A stretch of DNA of 64,000 nt from Neoarius graeffei (Eukaryota > Chordata > Actinopteri > Siluriformes > Ariidae): assembly GCF_027579695.1 (NCBI RefSeq), contig NC_083577.1, positions 32,601,198 to 32,665,197 of the forward strand, in the 5' to 3' direction. A model generated the notes under the pieces. That model did not search any database, was not told the origin of the DNA, and worked only from the letters and a program-made list of their open reading frames with translations. This document shows, piece by piece, positions 1 to 10,054 of this stretch (position 1 is its first letter; each line of letters opens with the position of its first letter). A program made the position numbers and the translations under genes.

Positions 1-673
1 ACTTTGTTGAATTAATTCAATATCATAGTCGCCACTGAAGTCCACTCGATCCTTGTTTACCGTCAATGGATCGGTCACTCGTCAAACAGTCCGCCAAAAT
101 CCGAGTAGGAAATGGCCGCAACAGCCTCCAGGGGAATCACTGAGCATAGCTGTCAGTCAAACACAAGTTACCCAATGGGAATGCATTCCTAGACAGCCCA
201 CCCACACGTGAAGTTTGTGCCAAAACTGCAAGCAAAAAGTCAGGGAGCGCAAATGAGAAAGCTGGAATCGCAACCAAAATAAATTACGCCAAACAAAACT
301 GAGAAAGACGCGGAACAAAAATAAAAGGTTTCTGAAGAGTAATAGACTGATATTTTGCACAATTACATGAATAATTTGTTTGCCAGTCTAAAAAAATTGA
401 CTCTTTTTTTGTATTTTGATTTGTCGTATTTGTTTGATATTTCAAAAGTATTGTATGAACATTTTGGCACAATCGAGTTTATTCTGGTGCGGATTTAAGG
501 AAAAAGTTTTAGTACGGTACATGGCTCCTCCGAATTGTGATTGTATTGCAGATACCGAGATGTCCACCGTTTTTTTTTCATTAGTATAATTTAAAAAATA
601 AACAAAATAAATCGTTACATGTGATTGAGCTGGAGAGTTCATGGTATAAATTTATATTTAATAATAGATCCGA
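1..673. other. AT-rich stretch, nothing recognised
   Basis: Both strands show only short ORFs without recognisable motifs. No repeat family, splice-site pair or RNA gene was recognised before the pentanucleotide repeat. Confidence 0.5.
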
Positions 674-745
674 GATTAGATTAGATTAGATTAGATTAGA
701 TTAGATTAGATTAGATTAGATTAGATTAGATTAGATTAGATTAGA
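674..745. repeat. (ATTAG)n pentanucleotide repeat
   Basis: About 14 near-perfect copies of ATTAG. It abuts the conserved 3' end of a minus-strand LINE, so on that strand it reads as a (CTAAT)n tail made or expanded with the retrotransposon. Confidence 0.9.
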
Positions 746-1116
746 ACTTTATTGATCCCTTTGGGAGGCTTCCCTCAGGGAAATTAAAAATTCCAGCAGC
801 ATCATTAGAGGATAAGTAGAAAATAGAGAAAAAATAAGTATTTACATATACAAGTATTAAAGTCCAGCAGGAGAGGTATTGCACATTTTTATATTGCACA
901 TTGTCCAGTATTGCTTTTTGTCAGGCTAGGCTACTGCTCCTTCCCGTCCTCTGTCCTCCTGTTACCCCTCCTCCCCCCCAGAGCGGAGTTGTACGGTCTA
1001 ATGGTGTGAGGGACGAAGGAGTTTTTAAGTCTGTTCGTCCTGCACTTGGGAAGGAGCATTCTGTCACTGAACAGGCTCCTCTGGTTGCTGATGACGGTGT
1101 GCAGACTGGCATTGTC

Positions 1117-1707
1117 TGCTAGGACTGGGACTGTTTTGACCTCTAGAGGCCGCTGTTATCTTTCTTGTCATGTTTGTTTTGGCCTCTAGAGGCCGCCACT
1201 GTTCCTGTGTTTTGTGTTTGTCTTTATTGCCTGTTTTGTCTTCATTAGTGTCACCTGTGTTCAATTTATTGTGTGTATAAATACCCCTCTGTTTGTTCCC
1301 TTGTCACGGAGTCTTTTTCCTATGCTATGCTGTTAGTGCTAGTTCCCTCTGTCCCATGTACCTTGCCTGTGTCTTTGTATTCTTGGTTTTTGCTTCTTTC
1401 TTTTGGACTTTGTGGATTTTGTTTTGACCTTTTGATCTTCTGAGCGTTTGAGTTTTTGCCTCTTCTTTTCTTAGTTGGATTTTGGACTTTGACCCTTTGG
1501 ATATTTTTGTTTTTTGTACATCATCTGAGCTTTTGGATTATCCTTTTGTTTTTTCCTTTGGACTGTATATAGTGTAAATAAACTGTTTTTGATACTCTAC
1601 TTTCGCTTCACGCCTCTGCACTTGAGTCATCCCCCTGGTGGCCTAGTGGGGGTTTGCTGGATTATCACGCCAGCGACCCGGGTTTGAATCCCAGCAAAAC
1701 CCTAACA
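1117..1707 (+). mobile_element. Solo LTR with 5-bp target duplication
   Basis: The 591-bp insert begins TGCTAGG, ends CCTAACA and is flanked on both sides by TTGTC (1112-1116 and 1708-1712). It interrupts the LINE coding tail exactly there. A TATA-like TATAAAT lies at 1276-1282 and AATAAA at 1577-1582, giving a U3-R-U5 order on the plus strand. No gag or pol remains, so it is a recombination product of a full element. A 5-bp duplication suits Ty3/Gypsy-type or some ERV integrases. Confidence 0.85.
1639..1691 (+). other. tRNA-like box A and box B inside the LTR
   Basis: TGGCCTAGTGGG at 1639-1650 fits the box A consensus TRGCNNAGYNGG at every position. GGTTTGAATCC at 1681-1691 fits box B with one change. 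Spacing is 30 bases, with a possible anticodon-like stem between them (CTGG/CCAG). This is a potential RNA polymerase III internal promoter at the U5 end. No full cloverleaf is evident. Confidence 0.55.
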
Positions 1708-2205
1708 TTGTCCATGATGTTCAGTAGTTTGTCCATAGACCTCTTCTCTGCCACCATCACCAGAGTGTCCAGCTTCATGCTGACCACAGAGCAGGCCCAC
1801 CTGATCTGTTTGTCCAGTCTGGATGTGTCCTTATCGGATGTGCTGCCCCCCAGCACACCACAGTGTAAAACAAAGGGTTGTTTTTTTTTCCGCTCGTGAC
1901 ACGAATGCATTGAAAAGCAAGCTGGGTGAGTCCTGTTGGATTTTAACAGGGCACAGGAACTTCGTGCATCAACATAACATACTGTATTCCCAGACTGCAT
2001 GTAAAGGGTGTGTGTATGTACATGGTACATGTGCCCTTTGGGGGGTGGTGAGCCTCACTTTGATTTTTACGACAGTGGCTGGGTAGGTCTGAGAGATGTT
2101 GAATTTTTTGCAATGGCTCTGAAGAAAATCTGCTTCCATCATCAAGAAAATGTAAGTATTCCTGAATTTATCAGAAGTGGACAAAATACCCAACTTCATT
2201 ACTTA

Positions 2206-2906
2206 AAGCTAGCCGCACACTACGCCGATCCACGCGGTACCGAACCGACCAATTTCAGAGCCGACTCCCGACAGGGCACGCACATATCCCCGACTAACTC
2301 ATGACTGTTGACGAGTGCAATCGCGATTGAAGTGACACCAAACGAGATTATGCGAACTAAGCATCATAACAAACATTCCGCTAAATATCACGTGACAACT
2401 TAATAGCTTTGTGATTGGCTATTGGATATAGTTACTGTTAAATCCAACACTTGAAGATGCTACAGGCTGAATTACAAATGACACAACATGGAATATGTAG
2501 CGCACTATCTAGGCTGCATGAGCTATTATTTCCAACCTTAAATAGTGCACTTATATAGGGGAGTTAAAGCGATTTGGAATTCAGCCACACAACTTGAGCA
2601 GAGTGGCTTTCCAGCCCACTGTGTCTATGGATAAAGCTTCAGTCTATGAAATTACAGTATATACCTGCATTAGGTGCTACCAATACGTATTTCTCGCGCT
2701 AGAAATTGTGTTTAATGATGTCACGTGTTATATGCGAAAGGTATGATTGGCTATTGCTAGCGACTCTCGCCGATCAGTCTGGCTCCCGATTAGTTTTTCG
2801 AATTGGCTGTGAGATGAGTCGGTACCATCGAAAACTAGTCTTTACACCTGACTCGCGACTTCAGTTGGCTCGGTACGCTGAAAATCGGCGTAGTGTGCGG
2901 CTAGCT
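2206..2906. mobile_element. Non-autonomous PIF/Harbinger-like MITE
   Basis: Terminal inverted repeats of at least 23 bp (core AGCTAGCCGCACACTACG) are flanked by TTA on both sides (2203-2205 and 2907-2909), the 3-bp duplication expected of PIF/Harbinger. The 701-bp interior has no convincing coding sequence. Its insertion splits the left arm of the hAT element, whose sequence resumes at 2910. Confidence 0.82.
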
Positions 2907-3405
2907 TTAGTCAAACTACAGATCCCACTGGTCAAATGTTACTCTGATACAAGTGAAAGTTGTCCAGTCAAATTTTTAAAGTTAAAGTACTGAAGTACTT
3001 GCTTTTAAAAATACTTAAGTATTAAAATGTTCTGTCAATGCATCGTCGTTTTATTGCCATAACGCTTACAAAACCTAATGTTACCAAAGACAGAAATGTG
3101 AATTCACAAAATGAACGCATGCTGTGCCATCATGGTGGTTTAACGTTAAGCCCACCACCCACCTTCCCGATTCGCTTACGATTTTGTCAGGCCGATTAAA
3201 TCACTTGCGAATCGTAAATGTGTGTGGGGGCACCTCGTAGCCGATTTCATCGGTTCTCGGTTGCTCGGTTCATATCAAACTGGTCTTGATATTTTCAGAC
3301 GCGATCTCCTTGTACGCAACACAATCGGTAGTGTGTGCATTGTTACTACAATCTCATCGGTTACAATAATTTTAAACAGCCAATTGGAGTGCCAGGATTG
3401 ATCAC

Positions 3406-3548
3406 ATGTGGACTGCAGACCGGGAAGCACAACTTGTCACTTTGGAAAGCGTCCACCTGTTTTTATGACATTAGTTCACCTGATTACAGCAAACGGGACA
3501 AGAAGAACGAGGCTATGGCTGTAATCGTGTCAGCTTTGAAAATGCCTG
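3406..3548 (+). pseudogene. MADF (Myb/SANT-like) domain exon, frameshifted
   Basis: From the ATG the frame reads MWTADREAQLVTLE. A one-base shift then continues as LWKASTCFYDISSPDYSKRD and on through EAMAVIVSALKMP. The pattern L(V)xLW....CFYD.....Y..RD......A is that of MADF domains, which Harbinger elements use in their DNA-binding accessory protein. The block ends at a plausible donor, CCTG|GTAAAG at 3549. The frameshift makes it non-functional. Confidence 0.65.
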
Positions 3549-4096
3549 GTAAAGTATTATAGCATTGTCAGTGGTACAGAAATCGCTTGTCCAGAATCCC
3601 AGAACAAGTTGAATTTTAAGAACGACTGAACAAATTAGAATAAATTCTTATTATTGATTTGTCTAGTTGAGATTATTATCCCTTTTTGATTCTAATATTC
3701 AAAATTTAATACTTCTCTATGCATGTATGTATGTATTATATTTACAGTTAAGTCCATATATATTTGGACTCTGACACAAGTTGGTTTTTTTTTACCTGTT
3801 TACTGAAACATATTCAAGTTATAGTTATATAATGGACATAAAGTCCAGACTTTCAGCTTTCATTTGAGGGTATCCACATTAAAATTGGATGAAGGGTTTA
3901 GGAGTTTCAGCTCCTTAACATGTGCCACCCTGTTTTTAAAGGGACCAAAAGTAATTGGACAATTGACTCAAAGGCTATTTCATGGGCAGGTGTGGGCAAT
4001 TCCTTCATTATGTCATCCTCAATTAAGCAGATAAAAGACCTGGAGTTGATTTGAGGTGTGGTGCTTGCATTTGGAAGATTTTGCTGTGAAGAAAAC

Positions 4097-4221
4097 ATGC
4101 CGTCAAAGGAGCTCTCCATGCAGGTGAAACAAGCCATCCTTAAGCTGCAAAAACAGAAAAAAAAATCCAAGAAATTGCTACAATATTAGGAGTGGCAAAA
4201 TCTACAGTTTGGTACATCCTG

Positions 4222-4276
<55 letters not shown>

Positions 4277-5183
4277 AAAAGAAAGCACTGGTGAACTCAT
4301 CAATGCAAAAAGACCTGGACGCCCACAGAAGACAACAGTGGTGGATGATCGCAGAATAATTTCCATGGTGAAGAGAAACCCCTTCACAACAGCCAACCAA
4401 GTGAACAACACTCTCCAGGAAGTAGGCGTATCAATATCCAAATCTACCATAAAGAGAAGACTGCATGAAAGTAAATACTGAGGGTTCACTGCATGGTGCA
4501 AGCCACTCATAAGCCTCAAGAATAAAAAGGCTAGCTTGGACTTTGCTAAAAAACATCTAAAAAAGCCAGCACAGTTCTGGAAGAACATGCTTTGGACAGA
4601 TGAAACCAAGATCAACCTCTACCAGAATGATGGAAAGAAAAAAGTATGGCAAAGGCGTGGTACAGCTCATGATCCAAAGCATACCACATCATCTGTAAAA
4701 CATGGTGGAGGCAGTGTGATGGCTTGGGCATGCATGGCTGCCAGTGGCACTGGGTCACTACTGTTTATTGATGATGTGACACAGGACAGAAGCAGCCGGA
4801 TGAATTCTGAGGTATTCAGAGACATACTGTGTGCTCAAATCCAGCCAAATGCAGCCGAACTGATTGGTCGGCGTTTCATAATACAGATGGACAATGACCC
4901 AAAACATAAAGCCAAAGCAACCCAGGAGTTTATTAAAGCAAAGAAGTGGAATATTCTTGAATGGCCAAGTCAGTCACCTGATCTCAACCCAATTGAGCAT
5001 GCATTTCACTTGTTAAAGACTAAACTTCAGACAGAAAGGCCCACAAACAAACAGCAACTGAAAACCGCTGCAGTAAAGGCTTGACAGAGCATTAAAAAGG
5101 AGGAAACACAGCGTCTGGTGATGTCCATGAGTTCAAGACTTCAGGCAGTCGTTGCCAACAAAGGGTTTTCAACCAAGTATTAG
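4097..5183 (+). pseudogene. Tc1 transposase (DD34E), disrupted
   Basis: The start MPSKELSMQVKQAILKL opens the paired-like DNA-binding domain. Frameshifts follow, and a GAAA microsatellite has expanded inside the second helix-turn-helix region (4223-4285). After it, GRPQKTTVVDDRRI and the catalytic core are readable: WTDETKINL (first Asp), MDNDPKHKAK (second Asp) and SPDLNPIEH (Glu). There are 34 residues between the second Asp and Glu. In-frame stops occur at SKY* (about 4479) and KA* (5082), and the C-terminal tail reaches KGFSTKY. Not translatable as one protein. Confidence 0.85.
4223..4285. repeat. (GAAA)n microsatellite inside transposase
   Basis: About 15 GAAA units interrupt the DNA-binding domain of the Tc1 transposase. 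The expansion most likely followed inactivation of the copy. Confidence 0.9.
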
Positions 5184-5984
5184 AAATGAACATTTTATTT
5201 ACAATTATTTAATTTGTCCAATTACTTTTGAGCCCCTGAAATGAAGGGATTGTGTTTAAAAAATGCTTTAGTTCCTCACATTTGTATGCAATCATTTTGT
5301 TCAACCCACTGAATTAAAGCTGAAAGTCTGAACTTCAACTGCATCTGAATTGTTTTGTTCAAAATTCATTGTGGTAATGTACAGAACCAAAATTAGAAAA
5401 ACGTTGTCTCTGTCCAATATATATAAATAATGCAATATCTTGAACACGTGACCATCTATTCAGGCTGAACGTGTACGATGTCTCGCAAATGTGTGCGGAG
5501 AATTTTTAACCTATCAAATCGGGCCCGTATACTCGTAACCGATCGCCCGACACACAAAGCCTCAATGAAATCGGGAAGGTGTGCACTGGGCTTTAAGCTA
5601 GCTAGTCAGTGAAACTCCACCTGACATGCTAGCAAACGCTTTTCAAACTCAAAATCATATTGGGTAGCTAACGCGACTAGAAAATAAAGATTTCTACATT
5701 GTTTATTTGGCAAGATTATGCTAAAACATTTCTGAATGGACTTCAGGTAAGTTAACGTTATTCATGTTAGCGTAACTGTTTTTATATGCTAACTAACACT
5801 GTCCAAGTTAACTAGCTACGTGTTGTTGTTAGCCGTGGACAAGGCTATGGCAACTTGGCAGGTAAATCCATAGAAAGTCCTTTGATTAACCAGACTGCAC
5901 AGCTACATTTGCAACGTTACTGCTAGCTCTAAAGCACAGACAACTTTGTTGCAAGATTTCTCTTGGAATAAAACATTTATATAC

Positions 5985-6209
5985 CTCAATATGCTTCCGC
6001 AGGTTGGACGGCAAGTTTTTGTAGGCCATGATGTGGTTCGTTTTCAGCAAACAAAGCAAACATTTAAAATGAAACAAATCTTTATTCTTTACAGAAAACT
6101 GAAACAAGGGTTCTAGGTATGGCCATGAGTGTGTGCATTCTCCAGAAGAACTGCCTCCTTCCATTCTGCCATCAACTGATTGTGTTAAATAATGCTGCTG
6201 AGAAATCAT
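5985..6209 (-). pseudogene. hAT transposase BED zinc-finger exon
   Basis: Minus-strand ORF starting at 6209. Residues WPYLEPLFQF, KDLFHFKCLLCLL and NLPSNLRKHIE form the aromatic, Cys-x2-Cys and His parts of a BED finger. A donor-like GAG|GTATAT follows at 5985/5984. This is the only coding piece left of the hAT element at 2172-6510 and gives its orientation. No catalytic domain is present. Confidence 0.7.
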
Positions 6210-6559
6210 TGAACTTGATTTTATCCAGTCTATGGGTGTGACGTGACCCTAGTGATTTACTGATGGGCTGTCTCAGACCAATCACGTTTTAGAAAAGAAA
6301 AGACACATCCACTTTCAAAGCTGCTTCATAGTAATGAGTAACAAGGACCTTGACAGCAATGTAGTGGAGTAAAAAGTACGATATTTACCTTTCAAATGTA
6401 GTGAAGTTAAAGTCATAAGTTTCCAAAAAAATAATACTCAAAGTACAGATACTCAAAGTGTACTTAAGTACAGTACTCAAGCAAATGTACTTTGTTACTG
6501 TCCACCTCTGGAATTTATATTTATCAGCATTTATAATATTTCCTCCACATCACAATATG

Positions 6560-6990
6560 CGGTATTATCTTGCCGTTCTTGGGTCTTAGAATTGTAGGCC
6601 GTTCAAAATGTTGTAAACTACCCAGCTTCCCTGGCCTGATCTGGCTTCCATTGATTTTTGGCCCCATTCAAATGAATGGAGTTTTGCTCAGTAACACTTC
6701 ACCACATATCCACTGGTGTACTGTGCTTGTATACAGCTTTTGGATCGACGCATCCGTTCTGTCGTTCTTATCATTTTTCTGTCATTCCCCCCCCCATAGA
6801 GAATGAATAGGGCTCACGAATCGAGTCGTCCTACTCATCGGCTCGATCAGAGACGCACCAAACTTTGTGATACTTCAGGCCAACTCCCCTGACACATTCA
6901 TGCAATCGGGTCTGACCTGCACTCGTCTTTTCCTTTCTTTTTCCTTCTTTTTTTTCTTCTGTTCTGCTACAGCTCAGCAAGCACACTTTG
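6560..6990 (+). repeat. Unclassified dispersed repeat, copy 1
   Basis: Contains blocks that recur at 52650-52830, 53625-53760 and, inverted, at 63840-64000: CACCAAACTTT, CAGGCCAACTC and TGACCTGCACTCGTCTTTT. Also shares AAATGAATGGAGTTTTG with the window end. No ORF. Family unknown to me. Confidence 0.6.
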
Positions 6991-7044
6991 CATCTAGTTA
7001 TACTTACACTTATAAGTTATATACATGAGTATTACTAGGCCCCT

Positions 7045-7045
7045 A

Positions 7046-7093
<48 letters not shown>
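7045..7093. repeat. (AAT)n microsatellite
   Basis: About 15 perfect trinucleotide units. Confidence 0.95.
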
Positions 7094-7094
<1 letters not shown>

Positions 7095-7136
7095 TTGATA
7101 AACTAAAGAATATAGGTTAAATTAATAAAAACTATA

Positions 7137-7203
7137 TCTCATCTTATTATCTTTAGCCGCTTTATCCTGTTCTACAGGGTTGCAGGCAAGCTGGAGCCTA
7201 TCC
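7137..7203 (-). mobile_element. SINE 3'-end stub
   Basis: Matches only the last ~65 bases of the tRNA-derived SINE (reverse complement: GGCTCCAGCTTGCC through AGCGGCTAAAGATAAT). It is an extreme 5' truncation. Confidence 0.8.
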
Positions 7204-7335
7204 AATAAAAACTAAACAAAAGGATTATAAATTTAAATATTTTTGTAATACTTTGTTATATATTATTGCAGTTTTTTATGATATCAGACCGAATTTGAGT
7301 GTAACTTTGAACAATAAATTAAAGTTTCTCCTGTA

Positions 7336-7336
7336 C

Positions 7337-7431
<95 letters not shown>
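7336..7431. repeat. (TAGA)n microsatellite
   Basis: About 24 uninterrupted GATA units; it translates into meaningless SIYL-type repeats on the minus strand. Confidence 0.95.
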
Positions 7432-7434
7432 AAT

Positions 7435-8072
7435 AATTGCTGAAACTGAATACCTATGAAGGCACAATAATGCACTAATGGTCCTAGCAGTCAGTTGGGC
7501 CATCGAGAAAGGCATTCTCCCAGGTACAAAGAGAGAAGGAAACAGGGCCATGTGCTGGAGAAGGAAGGTTCCAAACTCTGTTGGGACTTCGAGTTCAAAA
7601 TGAGGAAACGGACTGCAGCACGAAGACCTGATCTCATGTGGGAGGATGCAAATGAAAGAAAGATCTGGATTGTCAATATGGCCTGTCCCCAAGAGGAAAG
7701 CCTGGAGGGAGTGACAAGGAAGAAGCTTGACAAGTACCAACAACTTGCTTTCGAGACCAGGGAGAGAAGACTAGAGCTGGCAGTCGAGATTGTCCCAGTC
7801 ATTATTGGATGTCTTGGCAGTGGCATTGAGAAGGCAACAAGAGTGGTTAAGAAGTTAATCGATGAGAAAAACGCCTCCAGAGTAGTTATGAGGATGCAAG
7901 CGGCTGTTCTCTTGGAAGGAGAAACCATCACGAGGAAAGTCTTTGGTGGACTGATACAGAGGAGTGACGAAGCTAAGGAGTATAAATTGTAGGAGAAGTA
8001 TCAAACTCGAAGCAACATCCCAACAACTGCTTGGTGGGATCGTGATGTGGCCGGACACATAAGTGCTGGCTA
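7435..8072 (+). mobile_element. LINE 3' end, R4/Dong/Rex6-like
   Basis: A 5'-truncated non-LTR element containing only the C-terminal restriction-like endonuclease region and a short 3' UTR ending near GTGCTGGCTAA. The clade assignment rests on the endonuclease motif order seen in the ORF at 7495-7992. Confidence 0.6.
7495..7992 (+). pseudogene. LINE restriction-like endonuclease domain
   Basis: A 165-residue open frame continuing from an upstream part that has been lost. Residues 43-65 carry RRPDLMWED and IWIVNMACP, the PD...D arrangement of the restriction-like endonuclease in R2/R4/Dong-type LINEs. Position 61 is Asn where the family usually has Asp (IVDMACP), which should abolish cleavage. 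KLDKYQQLAFETRERR and EIVPVIIGCLGSGIEKA follow, as in the conserved C-terminal extension. No polymerase motifs remain. The frame has stayed open, so the copy may be fairly young. Confidence 0.7.
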
Positions 8073-8130
8073 ATTTAGATTAGATTCAGATTTATTGATC
8101 CCTTTGGGCGGGTTCCCTCAGGGAGATTAA
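8073..8130 (-). mobile_element. LINE 3'-terminal stub, same family as 746-1905
   Basis: TTTATTGATCCCTTTGGGCG and TCCCTCAGGGAGATTAA repeat the extreme 3' end of the LINE at 746, again with an ATTAG-type tail, here only two or three units. Confidence 0.7.
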
Positions 8131-8522
8131 TTTACCATAATAATAATACATCTATTATAGTATCAGTACAGGCCAAGCCTATAGTAGGCTTTTTCAATAC
8201 TTCTGAATCCACCAATGGGACTTGTTCACATGCAACTCACACAATCATTGTGCAGCTATCTCAGTCTATTAGACTCAGGAGCTCAGATTGCAGTTACTGA
8301 CTTTGTATTATAGACCTGCAACTCTTGCAGTCTTTGTTTATAGTTATCTTGGTATGAAGCTCTGTCTTAAATGGCCACTTACATTACCTCAGTTTACCTG
8401 GGTATATTCACTGTCTTGTATGTACATTGAATGTCCTGAGCAGGAGCTCAGATTGCAGATGCTAAAATAGTAATTAATTTATTGATAAGGTGTTTTGTAT
8501 GTCATGTTGTAATGCATTATGA
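8131..8522. other. No gene recognised
   Basis: AT-rich sequence with short ORFs only. A near-duplicate motif GGAGCTCAGATTGCAG occurs at 8279 and 8444, but no element was recognised. Confidence 0.5.
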
Positions 8523-8907
8523 CATCTCATCTCATCTCATCTCATTATCTTTAGCCGCTTTATCCTTCTACAGGGTCGCAGGCAAGCTGGAGCCAATCCC
8601 AGCTGACTACGGGCGAAAGGCGGGGTACACCCTGGACAAGTCGCCAGGTCATCACAGGGCTGACACATAGACACAGACAACCATTCACACTCACATTCAC
8701 ACCTACGGTCAATTTAGAGTCACCAGTTAACCTAACCTGCATGTCTTTGGACTGTGGGGGAAACCGGAGCACCCGGAGGAAACCCATGCGGACACAGGGA
8801 GAACATGCAAACTCCACACAGAAAGGCCCTCGCCGGCCACGGGGATCGAACCCGGACCTTCTTGCTGTGAGGCGACAGCACTAACCACTACACCACCGTG
8901 CCGCCCA
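8523..8907 (-). mobile_element. Full-length tRNA-derived SINE
   Basis: Minus-strand copy. The 5' head (right side) has GGCGGCACGGTGGTGTAGTG with box A, and GGTTCGATCCC as box B. The body contains GTTTGCATGTTCTCCC and GTGACTCTAAATTGAC. The 3' end GGATAAAGCGGCTAAAGATAATGAG... carries a (GAGAT)n tail at the left. Polymerase III transcription from the internal promoter and LINE-dependent retroposition are expected. The family is one of the fish tRNA SINEs; I do not commit to a name. Confidence 0.9.
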
Positions 8908-9362
8908 TTATGACATTGCATCTTTCATAAATATTACTATAGCAGTTGTAATTATGTTCTATGCATATACTGTACCTGCAACTCTGACAATATAATTTTC
9001 AGTGACAAAATGGTTTTCAAAGTTCCTACTTTTAAAACTTATTTTTGATATGGTAATTTTCTGTAAGAGATTTCATTTACAATGTGTGTCTGACAGCTCA
9101 AAATGCATCTCCTGGCATTTAAAAATTGCAGAGCCTTACTCGGAACCCCAGCCTTACTGGGTTGATGACACCCCCCCCCCCCCCCCCCCCCAATTTTCCT
9201 GGATCCATCCCGTTATTGCTAAGTACATCCTTACATACAAGGAATTTGCTTTGTGTTTATTGCGTGAACAATTAAGAGACAAAAGTAGAAATATAATAAA
9301 TAGAATAAAAAATATGTAGAAATCTAAAATGTACAATTAAAAAAAAGAAATAAACATATTTA
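8908..9362. other. No gene; poly-C tract at 9171-9192
   Basis: AT-rich sequence with a 22-base homopolymer of C and A-rich runs near 9300-9350. No element recognised. Confidence 0.5.
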
Positions 9363-10054
9363 CAACCCCGATTCCAAAAAAGTTGGGACAAAGTACAAAT
9401 TGTAAATAAAAACGGAATGCAATAATTTACAAATCTCAAAAACTGATATTGTATTCACAATAGAACATAAACAACATATCAAATGTCAAAAGTGAGACAT
9501 TTTGAAATTTTATGCCAAATATTGGCTCATTTGAAATTTCATGACAGCAACACATCTCAAAAAAGTTAGGACAGGGGCAATAAGAGGCTGGAAAAGTTAA
9601 AGATACAAAAAAGGGACAGCTGGAGAACCAAATTGCAACTCATTAGGTCAACTGGCAATAGGTCATTAACATGACTGGGTATAAAAAGAGCATCTGGGAG
9701 TGGCAGCGGTTCTCAGAAGTAAAGATGGGAAGAGGATCACCAATCCCCCTAATTCTGCGCCGACAAATAGTGGAGCAATATCAGAAAGGAGTTCAACAGT
9801 GTAAAATTGCAAAGAGTTTGAACATATCATCATCTACAGTGCATAATATCATCAAAAGATTCAGAGAATCTGGAAGAATCTCTGTGCGTAAGGGTCAAGG
9901 CCGGAAAACCATACTGGGTGCCTGTGATCTTCGGGCCCTTAGACGGCACTGCATCACATACAGGCATGCTTCTGTATTGGAAATCACAAAATGGGCTCAG
10001 GAATATTTCCAGAGAACATTATCTGTGAACACAATTCACTGTGCCATCCACCGT

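Larger units (their letters stand above)
746..1905 (-). mobile_element. LINE 3' end (Rex1/L2/CR1-like), split by a solo LTR
   Basis: On the minus strand the C-terminal tail of a fish non-LTR reverse-transcriptase polyprotein is readable in two blocks. The first, about 1880-1713, ends in KLLNIMDN. The second, about 1110-970, contains HTVISNQRSLFS, LLPKCRTNRLKNSF and VPHTIRPYNSAL. The short 3' UTR ends in a conserved CAATAAAGT and the pentamer tail. The blocks are separated by the 591-bp LTR at 1117-1707. The element is strongly 5'-truncated, with no polymerase or endonuclease domain left. The clade is inferred from memory of fish LINE tails. Confidence 0.7.
3745..5424 (+). mobile_element. Tc1-like transposon A
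   Basis: The left end is CAGTTAAGTCCATATATAT after a TA. Subterminal repeats TTCAGACTTTCAGCTTT/GTCCAGACTTTCAGC face each other at both ends. The right end is degraded near 5424. The insertion sits in the Harbinger-like element and carries a damaged DD34E transposase in plus orientation. Confidence 0.85.
3149..5592 (+). mobile_element. PIF/Harbinger-like element with MADF-type exon
   Basis: It begins AGCCCA and ends TGGGCT, with TTA on both sides (3146-3148 and 5593-5595). The ends continue as imperfect inverted repeats sharing CACCTTCCCGATT. They show the same spacing of CACAC/CCGAT blocks as the MITE at 2206-2906, so both probably belong to one group. A MADF/Myb-like exon fossil at 3406-3548 supports Harbinger. 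No DDE transposase is left. A Tc1 transposon is inserted at 3745-5424. Confidence 0.8.
2172..6510 (-). mobile_element. hAT transposon, host of a three-level nest
   Basis: The ends are CAGAAGTGGACAAAATAC (2172) and, reverse-complemented, CAGAGGTGGACAGTAAC (6510). Both sides carry the identical 8-bp duplication GAATTTAT (2164-2171 and 6511-6518), diagnostic of hAT. Subterminal repeats of the 'tacttaagta' type lie at 2985-3020 and 6440-6495. A minus-strand BED-finger exon survives at 5985-6209; the rest of the transposase is gone. Two Harbinger-like insertions (2206-2906 and 3149-5592) account for most of the length. Confidence 0.88.

Noticed and set aside
3146-5596. piggyBac interpretation of the nested element (TTAA at both ends)
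   Set aside because: The 3-bp TTA duplication with AGCCCA/TGGGCT ends and the MADF-type exon fit PIF/Harbinger better than piggyBac.
7276-7475. SIYLSIYL repeat ORFs
   Set aside because: Translation of a TAGA microsatellite, not a protein.
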